DNA of 15,119 nucleotides. It comes from Propionibacteriaceae bacterium. Its GTDB lineage: Bacteria > Actinomycetota > Actinomycetes > Propionibacteriales > Propionibacteriaceae. Location of the stretch: the NCBI GenBank assembly GCA_030528545.1, contig JAUMYR010000062.1:1-15119 (forward strand), in the 5' to 3' direction. Each line of letters opens with the position of its first letter. The stretch's first letter is position 1. A program made the translations under genes and the position numbers. This document shows, one piece after another, positions 1 through 7,018 of this stretch. Under the pieces are notes generated by a model. The model had not been told where the DNA came from, made no database searches, and saw only the letters and a program-made list of their open reading frames with translations.

Positions 1-2
1 TG

Positions 3-1520
3 CTGGATTTTGCGCGCATGACGCGGGCGAACCTGTTGTGGTTGCTGTTGTTCGTTCTTCTGGGCACCGGAGTGGCCGCGGCCTATACGCTGACTCTGCC
101 TGTGAAGTACTCGGCCAAATCGACCGGCTATGTGGTGGTCGCTGGCGCCGACCCATTCTCGGCCCAGGCCGCGGCCGAGCAGAAGGCTGAATCCTACGTG
201 CCATTCGTCGGCAGCGAGGGAGTCAACGCCCGGATCCAAGCCGAACTCGGTTCCGTGCCGGGAAGCGTCTCGGCTCACGTGGTTCCCAACACCCGTTCCC
301 TGGTCATCACGGCGGTCGGCAGCGACCCTCAGCAGAGCGCCGACCTGGCCAATGCGGCGATGAAAGCGACCGCGGAAGAGATCGTGAAGCTGGAGACCCT
401 CGGGCTGGAGCCGGGAGCGACGTCCATGGTGACGCTGTATCCGCTCTATGACGCGAAACCGGCCGCCGCGCCGTTCTCTCCGAACTGGCTGGTCAACCTC
501 GGCATCGGGGCCGGTGTCGGCCTGGTCTTGGGATATGCCTTCGCTTTCGTGCGGCGTTCCCTCGACGGCAAGATCCGCTATGCGGCCGATGTCGAGTCCC
601 TCACCGGACGCAGTGCGCTCGGGGTGATCCCCAAGGTCGATGCGCTGCGCAAGCAGCGCGCCAACGGCAGTTCCGATACCGGCATCGCGGCGGAGGCACT
701 GCGGCAGTTGCGCACCAACCTGCGGTTCGTCGACGTGGACCGTCGTCCCAAATCGATCGTCGTCACCAGCTGCAATCCCGGTGAGGGCAAGTCGACGGTC
801 TCGGCCAACCTGGCGCGGCTGCTCGCCGAGGCCGGGCAGCGCACGATCCTCATCGACGCCGACCTGCGCCGACCCCAGCTGCATCGGGCCTTCCAGATCG
901 ACAACGTCGTCGGCCTGACCCAGGTGCTGGCCGGGGACGCCACGGTGGCCGATGCGGTGCAGATGACCGACACCCGCGATCTGTTGCTGATGCCATCGGG
1001 ACGCATCCCACCCAACCCCAGCGAACTGGTGGGCAGCCATCGGATGCAGCGGCTGATCGAGGCGCTGGCGGTCGACTACACGGTCATCATCGACGCGCCA
1101 CCGCTGCTACCGGTGACCGACGCCGGGCTGTTGACGAAGGCCAGCGACGGGGCCCTGCTCGTCGTGGCGGTCGGCAAGACCTTCAAGGAGCAGCTGCGGC
1201 TCGCCACCAAGCTGTTGGGACAGATCAACGGGCACCTGCTCGGCTCGGTGCTCAACCTGGCCCCCAAGCGGGGACTCGGGGCGGTCGTCTACGGCTACGG
1301 CAACGGCAACTACGGCCAGTCTTATTCCTCATACGAGAGTGAGCCCGAGAAGGAGGCGCTGCCGCAGGTGCCAGCCGTCCGGCCCATCCCGGCGACGCCG
1401 GTAGCGCGGCCGATGCCCGCCACGCAGCCCGGACACCGGCCTTCATCCACGCCCCCGGAAGACACCGCCCCGGTCAGTGATTCGCCAGCTTGGCCACCTC
1501 GTCGCGCAATCGCTGGATGA
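3..1520 (+). CDS. Wzz-type chain-length / BY-kinase (CpsD/CapB-like) fusion, 5' end outside window
   Basis: A membrane-anchored tyrosine autokinase that controls the length or export of surface polysaccharide. Residues are counted from the ATG at 18. One membrane helix lies at about 5-25, an extracytoplasmic Wzz-like segment follows, and a second helix is at about 157-178. A cytoplasmic P-loop ATPase domain comes next: Walker A GEGKST (255-260), Walker A' ILIDADLRRP (277-286) and Walker B VIIDAPP (356-362). A tyrosine cluster (Y425, 427, 432, 436, 439), the usual autophosphorylation site, precedes a proline-rich tail containing RPIPAT and RPMPAT. The ATG at 18 has no ribosome-binding site. 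The frame is open to the window edge and reads LDFARMTRANLL, like the usual start of Wzz proteins, so I think the true start lies upstream. The last 47 nt overlap the convergent glycosyltransferase gene. Family assignment is firm; the polysaccharide served is inferred from the neighbours. Confidence 0.93.
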   Translation: MDFARMTRANLLWLLLFVLLGTGVAAAYTLTLPVKYSAKSTGYVVVAGADPFSAQAAAEQKAESYVPFVGSEGVNARIQAELGSVPGSVSAHVVPNTRSLVITAVGSDPQQSADLANAAMKATAEEIVKLETLGLEPGATSMVTLYPLYDAKPAAAPFSPNWLVNLGIGAGVGLVLGYAFAFVRRSLDGKIRYAADVESLTGRSALGVIPKVDALRKQRANGSSDTGIAAEALRQLRTNLRFVDVDRRPKSIVVTSCNPGEGKSTVSANLARLLAEAGQRTILIDADLRRPQLHRAFQIDNVVGLTQVLAGDATVADAVQMTDTRDLLLMPSGRIPPNPSELVGSHRMQRLIEALAVDYTVIIDAPPLLPVTDAGLLTKASDGALLVVAVGKTFKEQLRLATKLLGQINGHLLGSVLNLAPKRGLGAVVYGYGNGNYGQSYSSYESEPEKEALPQVPAVRPIPATPVARPMPATQPGHRPSSTPPEDTAPVSDSPAWPPRRAIAG

Positions 1521-2577
1521 ACTGGCGCTCGGAGAACTGGTCCACATGCGCGGTGATCGCCGCGGCGTCCCAGCCGTCGTGGTCGGCGCGCACCGCCTCG
1601 GCGATCGCCGCCGCGGTCGGGGTGTCGAAGAAGGCCCCGCTGACCCCCTCGGCGATGGTGTCCAGGTAGCCGCCGCCGCGTAGCGCCAGCGTCGGTTTGC
1701 CGAACACCCCGCCCTCCAGCGGCGTCAGGCCGTAGTCCTCGATGCTTGGCGCGATGACGGCCCGGCAGTGGCGGTAGGCGTAGCGCATCTGGGCGTCGCT
1801 CAGCCCCCGCAGCAGCGTCACATTGGCGGGTAGTTCCGCCAGCAGGGCCTCCCGCAGCGGCCCATCGCCGATGATGACGAGCCGGTGGTGCGGCAGCTGG
1901 CGGAACGCCTCGACGACCTCGGTGACGTTCTTGTAGGGCAGCAGCCGGGAGACCACCAGGTAGTAGCCGTCCTGGCCAGCCAGTTCGCCTATGGTCTCAA
2001 GGGGCCGGGAGGCATCGAAGCTGTGCGGTGCGGGCACGACCGTGGAGTCCATGCCGTAGCAGGCGCGAATCCGGTCCTGGACCACCCGGGAGATCGCCAG
2101 ATAATTGCCCGCATCCCGGGCCCGTTTGCGGTCCCACCGGCGCAGGAAGGGACGCAAGGCCAGCAGCACCACACCCTTGAGGGAGCGGCTGGCCTTCCCG
2201 CCGAGGTAGGTCTCGGTCTGGTATAGCCACCGCGCCGGGGAATAGCAGTACACCACCCGGCGGCCGCGGGTCGGGAAACCGTGTGCCCAGCCGCTGGTGG
2301 ACACCACCACGATGTCGGCGTCCACCCGGAGGGAGTTCGCGGCGAAGGCCAGCAGCGGGAGGGCCTTGCGGTGGTCGCGGCGGAACACCCCGAACCGGTT
2401 GAGCCAGGAGGTACGGATCGTCGCGGCCGCGAAGTCGGGATAGGTGCCCTCCGGGTGGTACAGGGTGGTGTAGATCACCGCCTCGGGGAAGGCCCGTGAC
2501 ATGGCCAGGACGACGCGTTCGGCGCCGCCGCGCTGGGTCAGGTAGTCGTGGGCGATGGCGACCCTGGGCGCGGTCAT
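1474..2577 (-). CDS. Glycosyltransferase family 4 (GT-B), mannosyl/rhamnosyl-type
   Basis: A 367-residue cytoplasmic GT-B glycosyltransferase, probably adding one sugar to the lipid-linked repeat unit. The N-terminal domain has HDYLTQRGGAERVV (10-23), typical of GT4 enzymes. The C-terminal nucleotide-sugar domain has SRLLPYKN (210-217), IIGDGPLRE (235-243) and an intact E-x7-E motif (E280...E288) in IEDYGLTPLEGG. The start is chosen at the ATG at 2577 because it forms an ATGA overlap with the stop of the gene upstream and has GGAGG about a dozen bases before it. An in-frame ATG at 2637 would add 20 unusual residues inside the neighbour. It is the last gene of the minus-strand series, and its 3' end overlaps the convergent kinase gene. 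Being coupled to the two GDP-mannose dehydratase-family genes, it may use GDP-mannose or a GDP-6-deoxyhexose. Donor and acceptor are inferred. Confidence 0.9.
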   Translation of the reverse strand: MTAPRVAIAHDYLTQRGGAERVVLAMSRAFPEAVIYTTLYHPEGTYPDFAAATIRTSWLNRFGVFRRDHRKALPLLAFAANSLRVDADIVVVSTSGWAHGFPTRGRRVVYCYSPARWLYQTETYLGGKASRSLKGVVLLALRPFLRRWDRKRARDAGNYLAISRVVQDRIRACYGMDSTVVPAPHSFDASRPLETIGELAGQDGYYLVVSRLLPYKNVTEVVEAFRQLPHHRLVIIGDGPLREALLAELPANVTLLRGLSDAQMRYAYRHCRAVIAPSIEDYGLTPLEGGVFGKPTLALRGGGYLDTIAEGVSGAFFDTPTAAAIAEAVRADHDGWDAAAITAHVDQFSERQFIQRLRDEVAKLANH

Positions 2578-3506
2578 GACAGGTCCGCCTCCACCATCGC
2601 GGCGACCAGCTCGGGGAAGGTGAGGCTGGGCCGCCACCCCAGCACCTGCCTGGCCCGGCTGGCGTCTCCCACCTGCTCGCCCGGCTCAACAGGCCGGTAC
2701 AAAGCCGGGTCGACAACGACATATGGTTCCCAATCGGTGATCCCGACATGGGCGAAAGCAGCCGAGACGAAATCGCGGACGCTGTGCGAGACCCCGGTCG
2801 CGATCACGAAATCGCCCGGCTCGGCGCCGGCCGCCAACCGCATCGCCCGAACATAGTCGGGTGCCCAGCCCCAGTCGCGCCGGGCGTCCAGGTTCCCCAG
2901 CCGCAGCTGGCGGGCCTCACCGCGGGCGATGCGGGCCACGGTCGAGGTGATCTTGCGGCTCACGAAGGTCTCGGGACGCCGGGGCGACTCGTGGTTGTAC
3001 AGCAGGAGGCTGGAGGCACCGAGGCCGCGTCCGCGGTAGACCCCGACGGCCAGATGAGCCAGGGCTTTGGCGGCCCCATAGGGGTTGGCCGGACGCAGCG
3101 GGGTCTCCTCGTTCTGCGGCGGTGCGGCCTCCCCGAAAACCTCCGCGGTGGCGGCCTGCACGAACCTGACCTGCTGCCCGCTGGAACGCTGCGACTGCCA
3201 ACAGGCCTCTAGCAGGGCGACGCTGGCCGTGCCGTTGACCTCACAGGTGCCGACCGGGTCCGCCCAGGACGCCGCGACCGAACTCACCGCGGCCAGGTGA
3301 AACACCTGGTCTGGCCGGACCTCCTGGACGAGTGCCACCAGCCGCTCCCGGTCGCTGAGGTCGAGGGGGCTCAGCCGCACTCCGGCGGGCAGACAGGTGG
3401 GCTCTTCCCCGAAATAGGTGCCGAATACCTCGATCCCGTCGGCGGTGAGGGACTCGGCGAGGTAGCTGCCGTCCTGACCGCTGATCCCGGTGACCAACGC
3501 CCTCAT
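2574..3506 (-). CDS. Second Gmd-like short-chain dehydratase/reductase (possible GDP-4-keto-6-deoxymannose reductase)
   Basis: A 310-residue extended short-chain dehydrogenase with the dinucleotide motif TGISGQDG (6-13). The catalytic set is T120-x-E122 (ATAEVFGE) plus Y143-x3-K147 (NPYGAAK). NHESPRR (171-177) and GNLDARRDW (204-212) are shared with GDP-mannose 4,6-dehydratases. The loop after the second strand (about 28-41, GTYFGEEPTCLP) is short and lacks the basic residues that Gmd uses for the NADP phosphate. This part looks more like Rmd-type reductases. It may therefore reduce the Gmd product to GDP-D-rhamnose or a related 6-deoxyhexose, or be a second dehydratase. It starts 1 nt after the stop of gmd and ends in an ATGA overlap with the next glycosyltransferase, so the three are translationally coupled. 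Membership of the superfamily is certain; the reaction is not. Confidence 0.85.
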   Translation of the reverse strand: MRALVTGISGQDGSYLAESLTADGIEVFGTYFGEEPTCLPAGVRLSPLDLSDRERLVALVQEVRPDQVFHLAAVSSVAASWADPVGTCEVNGTASVALLEACWQSQRSSGQQVRFVQAATAEVFGEAAPPQNEETPLRPANPYGAAKALAHLAVGVYRGRGLGASSLLLYNHESPRRPETFVSRKITSTVARIARGEARQLRLGNLDARRDWGWAPDYVRAMRLAAGAEPGDFVIATGVSHSVRDFVSAAFAHVGITDWEPYVVVDPALYRPVEPGEQVGDASRARQVLGWRPSLTFPELVAAMVEADLS

Positions 3507-3507
3507 C

Positions 3508-4494
3508 TCACACCCCCGCGAGCTTCTTCTGCCGGTCCAGGTCGTGGTCGACCATCATGGCGATCAGCTCCTGGAAGGAAACCTCGGGGCGCCAGCCGAG
3601 TACGCGCCGGGCCTTGGAGGCGTCGCCGATCAGCAGGTCCACCTCGGCAGGACGCATGAAGGCCGGGTCTTGGCGGACATAACCAGACCAATCGTCGATG
3701 CCGACGTGGCCGAACGCGACGTCCAACAGGTCCCGGATGGAGTGGGTCTCACCCGTGGCGACCACATAGTCGTCTGGCTGGTCGGCCTGGAGCATCAGCC
3801 ACATCGCCCGCACATAGTCACCGGCGAATCCCCAGTCACGCCTGGCGTCTAGGTTGCCCATGACCAGTTCGTTCTGCAGGCCTAGCCGGATGCGCGCGAC
3901 CGCCTGAGAAACCTTCCGGGTCACGAACTCGATGCCGCGGCGCGGCGACTCGTGATTGAACAGGATGCCGCTGCACGCGAACATCCCGTAGGACTCCCGA
4001 TAGTTGATCGTCATGTAGTGGCCATAGACTTTGCTCACCCCGTAGGGGGAGCGTGGCCACAGCAGCGTGGTCTCCCGCTGGGGCACCTCCTGAACCTTGC
4101 CGAACATCTCCGAGCTGGAGGCCTGATAGAACCTCACCTTGCCGGAATCGTTGCCGGCATAGAGCCGGATCGCCTCCAGCATGTTCAAGACCCCCTGGCC
4201 GGTCACCTGCGAGGTGAGCAGGGCGTTGTCCCAGGAGTAGGCGACGAAGGAGATCGCCCCGAGGTTATAGACCTCATCGGGCTGGGCGGCCTGCATCGCC
4301 CGGACGAGGCTGGACAGGTCCATGAGATCGCCGGTGTGCAGGTGGACCTCGGGCACCAGGGAGCGGACCAGGCCAATCTTTGGATTGTTCTGTCCCCGGA
4401 TGATGGCGTGTACTTCATAACCCTTGCTGAGCAGCAATTCGGCCAGGTAGAGGCCGTCTTGACCGGTGATGCCAGTGATGAGCGCGCGTTTCAT
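3508..4494 (-). CDS. gmd: GDP-mannose 4,6-dehydratase
   Basis: Converts GDP-D-mannose to GDP-4-keto-6-deoxy-D-mannose, the branch point to GDP-L-fucose, GDP-D-rhamnose and related sugars; cytoplasmic. The 328 residues match the family's usual length. Visible motifs are TGITGQDG (7-14), IIRGQNNPK after the second strand (31-39), the catalytic S127-x-E129 in SSSEMFG, Y151-x3-K155 in [18 protein letters not shown] (180-186) and [19 protein letters not shown] (214-232). The ATG at 4494 has AGAAGG six bases upstream. It lies 21 nt after the sugar-transferase stop and 1 nt before its Gmd-like partner. No canonical GDP-fucose synthase (fcl/wcaG) is present, so the partner gene or a gene outside the window must finish the sugar. 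Confidence 0.96.
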   Translation of the reverse strand: MKRALITGITGQDGLYLAELLLSKGYEVHAIIRGQNNPKIGLVRSLVPEVHLHTGDLMDLSSLVRAMQAAQPDEVYNLGAISFVAYSWDNALLTSQVTGQGVLNMLEAIRLYAGNDSGKVRFYQASSSEMFGKVQEVPQRETTLLWPRSPYGVSKVYGHYMTINYRESYGMFACSGILFNHESPRRGIEFVTRKVSQAVARIRLGLQNELVMGNLDARRDWGFAGDYVRAMWLMLQADQPDDYVVATGETHSIRDLLDVAFGHVGIDDWSGYVRQDPAFMRPAEVDLLIGDASKARRVLGWRPEVSFQELIAMMVDHDLDRQKKLAGV

Positions 4495-4515
4495 GGTGTC
4501 CTTCTGGTCGGTGGT

Positions 4516-5919
4516 TCAGTAGGCGCCGCGGGAGAACAGGACGGCCCCCACGGTTCGGGTAAGGATGCTGAGGTCCTGGAACAGGGACCAGTTGTCGACG
4601 TAGTAAAGGTCGAGCCGGACCGTTTCGGACCAGGACAGATCGGAGCGCCCCGAGACCTGGGCTAGACCGGTGAGCCCGGGACGGACATGGAGGCGGCGGC
4701 GCACCGCCGCGTCGTAATTGGCGACCTCGCTGGGCAGCGCGGGCCGCGGGCCAATCAGGCTCATGCTGCCGCTGAGAACGTTGAACAGCTGGGGCAGCTC
4801 GTCGATGGAAAAGCGGCGGATAATCTTGCCGACCCGGGTCACCCGTGGGTCCTTCGCCATCTTGAACAACAGCCCATCGGTCTCGTTCAGGTCCTTGATC
4901 TCGGCGAGCCGGGCCTCGGCGTCCACCACCATGGAACGGAACTTGTAGCAGAAGAACACCCGCCCATTGAGCCCGACCCGGATCTGGCGAAACAGCACCG
5001 GGCCGCGATCTTCCAGTTTGATCGCCAGCGCGGTCACCGCCATGACCGGGGAGGTCAGCAGGATCGCCACCAGGGCGCCGACGATGTCGATCAGCCGCTT
5101 GCGCCAGTGGGCGGCGTGCCGTGTGGTCGGCGGGTGGACATACATGAGCGGAAGACCCGCGAGGGGACGCACGTCGAGACGGGCCGCCGCGACATCGGTC
5201 ATATTGGGCACCACGATCAGCTGGACCGTGGTGTCCTCGAACTGCCAGGCCGTCTGCCGGAAGTCCTCTGAGGCGGGGAAGGAGCCGCTGGTGAGCAGAA
5301 GATAGTCGGGGCGGCGGTGTTTGACCAGGGGCACGAGGTCGCTGACCGGCCCGATCACCGGCAGGCAGGAATCCGGGAGCGGGGCGGCGTCCGTGGTGAT
5401 GACTCCCGATACGCGATAACCCAGCCAGCGTTCCCGCTGCATGACCTTCGCGATGTCGTGCACCGCGGCCGGGCTGCCCGCGATCACCATGTCCGAGAGC
5501 AGGTATCCGCGCCCGCGGATCCGGTGGATCACCCGGCGGGCGAAGAATCTCCCGACCAGCAGCACCGGCACCGCGAGGGCGAAGAGCATTAGATAGTAGG
5601 CCCGGGAGATCGGATACTGCGCCAGGAAGGCCAACTGGGCGACCAGCGCCCAGACGAAGATGGAGGCGGCCATGACCCGCCGGTACTCGATCATTCCGGT
5701 ACCCAGCTGGCTCGAATCGTAAGTACCGAAGGTGACCATCGCCAGCAGCCAAAGCCCGATGATGACCATCGATGCGGGCTGCACCAAAGCCTCAACATCG
5801 GGGGCCTCGGAGAAGACACCCCAGTTAGCCCGGGCATAGAGGGCCAGCCAACTGCATCCGGCGAGCAGCAGCGCGTCCAGCACCAGCAGCATGAGCGGGA
5901 TCATCCGCCACGCTTTCAT
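4516..5919 (-). CDS. Polyprenyl-phosphate sugar-1-phosphate transferase (WbaP/WcaJ type)
   Basis: The initiating membrane enzyme: it transfers a sugar-1-phosphate from a nucleotide sugar to the polyprenyl-phosphate carrier. The 467 residues have four N-terminal helices at about 6-26, 50-70, 82-100 and 106-124. A soluble nucleotide-binding-like central domain (about 140-255) and the C-terminal bacterial sugar transferase domain (about 273-463) follow. That domain has the membrane-dipping helix with S290-P291, KFRSM (326-330), the catalytic D373-E374 in SIDELPQL, IGPRP (389-393) and RPGLTG (413-418). The start at 5919 is fixed by an in-frame TGA six bases upstream and a GGGGGTGA ribosome-binding site. 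The preceding glycosyltransferase gene ends 43 nt away. Which sugar is transferred cannot be read from the sequence. Confidence 0.95.
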   Translation of the reverse strand: MKAWRMIPLMLLVLDALLLAGCSWLALYARANWGVFSEAPDVEALVQPASMVIIGLWLLAMVTFGTYDSSQLGTGMIEYRRVMAASIFVWALVAQLAFLAQYPISRAYYLMLFALAVPVLLVGRFFARRVIHRIRGRGYLLSDMVIAGSPAAVHDIAKVMQRERWLGYRVSGVITTDAAPLPDSCLPVIGPVSDLVPLVKHRRPDYLLLTSGSFPASEDFRQTAWQFEDTTVQLIVVPNMTDVAAARLDVRPLAGLPLMYVHPPTTRHAAHWRKRLIDIVGALVAILLTSPVMAVTALAIKLEDRGPVLFRQIRVGLNGRVFFCYKFRSMVVDAEARLAEIKDLNETDGLLFKMAKDPRVTRVGKIIRRFSIDELPQLFNVLSGSMSLIGPRPALPSEVANYDAAVRRRLHVRPGLTGLAQVSGRSDLSWSETVRLDLYYVDNWSLFQDLSILTRTVGAVLFSRGAY

Positions 5920-5962
5920 GATCGCTCACCCCCGCCGGGGCATCCTGGGAACTGGACGGCCA

Positions 5963-7018
5963 TCATGCGCCTCCCGCTTGGGACAGCACCCGGGAATAGA
6001 GCGCTGCGATCTGGGCGCACATATCCGAGACCGTGGGCCAAGCCTCCAGCCGCGGCCTTTCGGCGACCTGGGTGCCTTGCCTGACGATGGCCGCGGCGAT
6101 CTCGCCGGGGTCGTCGCCGTCGACGAGGCAGCGCCGTGGCAACAGTTCGGGATTACCGCCGACCCGGGTCGCGACCACCCCTAGGCCAGCGGCCTGGGCA
6201 TCCAGCAGGGTGTAGGAACAGTTCTCCCAGAGCGACAGCTGGGCGATGACATCGGCCTGGGACAACACCTGCTCGGCCGGGACGAAACCGGGAAAACGGA
6301 CCCGCTCACCCAGCGGCCGGGCGAGTTCGGTGAGACGGTCGCGCAGCGGGCCGTCCCCCGCGATGGTCAGACTCGCCTGAGGGTGATCTCGCACCAGTAC
6401 CCCGAACGCTTCGATCAGGGACTCAATGCCCTTCTCCTTCGACAGCCGCGCCAGGGAGGCCACCCGCAGCCCCGGCCTGGGGGAGGCAACGGTGAGGTGG
6501 TCCACGCCGTTGTGGACCACCTCGACCTGGCATCGCGGCCGCCATTTGGCGATCATGGCCTCCTTGGTCGCATTCGAGACCGCGATGACCTGCTGGAATC
6601 GGCGCAACCGGATGCTGTGAGCTGCCGCCATGACCCGGGAACGCAGCACCGAGCCGTGGTAAACCAGGTCATCGGCCGCGATCCCATGCTCGGTGCTGAC
6701 CAGCCTGGTCCCGGTGCCGACGGTCGCGATCGAAGCGACGATGTCGGCATAGCTGAGATGGGTGTGCACCAGCTGTGGACGCAGCCGCTCGATCGTCGCC
6801 CGCAGCGTCCGCGCCGAGGCAGGCAGACCCGCACCCGGCCCGAACCGGGCCTCCACCACGGCAGCGCCGACGCCCCGCAGCCGCTCGGCGAGATCGCCGG
6901 GCGGGGTGAGGAAGACCACTCTCCAGCCGGGAATCTGGGAACCAGCCACATCGATGAAGTGCCTCGCGACTCCGCCGATGTCCGAGACGGGGCTGACCCA
7001 CAAAGCGGTCAGAACCAC
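5963..7018 (-). CDS. Glycosyltransferase family 4 (GT-B) with E-x7-D variant
   Basis: A 351-residue GT-B glycosyltransferase, cytoplasmic and probably extending the repeat unit. The N-terminal domain has the glycine-rich acceptor loop SDIGGVARHF (12-21), VHTHLSYAD (84-92) and EHGI (110-113). The C-terminal domain has VVHNGVD (167-173), ARLSKEKG (190-197), IAGDGPLRDR (219-228) and FPGF (242-245). The usual E-x7-E motif is E265...D273 in LWENCSYTLLDAQAAG, with aspartate at the second position. The start is GTG at 7018, overlapping the end of the NeuB fusion by 10 nt, which points to coupled translation; only a weak GGAA ribosome-binding site is visible. The family is clear; donor and acceptor are unknown, and position next to the neu genes does not prove a nonulosonate acceptor. 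Confidence 0.9.
   Translation of the reverse strand: MVLTALWVSPVSDIGGVARHFIDVAGSQIPGWRVVFLTPPGDLAERLRGVGAAVVEARFGPGAGLPASARTLRATIERLRPQLVHTHLSYADIVASIATVGTGTRLVSTEHGIAADDLVYHGSVLRSRVMAAAHSIRLRRFQQVIAVSNATKEAMIAKWRPRCQVEVVHNGVDHLTVASPRPGLRVASLARLSKEKGIESLIEAFGVLVRDHPQASLTIAGDGPLRDRLTELARPLGERVRFPGFVPAEQVLSQADVIAQLSLWENCSYTLLDAQAAGLGVVATRVGGNPELLPRRCLVDGDDPGEIAAAIVRQGTQVAERPRLEAWPTVSDMCAQIAALYSRVLSQAGGA

Noticed and set aside
18..20. ATG at 18 as the true start of the Wzz/BY-kinase
   Set aside because: No ribosome-binding site precedes it, and the codons before it continue a typical Wzz N-terminus to the window edge.
4415..5752. 445-codon open frame on the minus strand over the sugar transferase gene
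   Set aside because: It overlaps a gene with clear family motifs in another frame, and its translation is low-complexity, rich in R, P and G, with no domain. High G+C makes such frames common.
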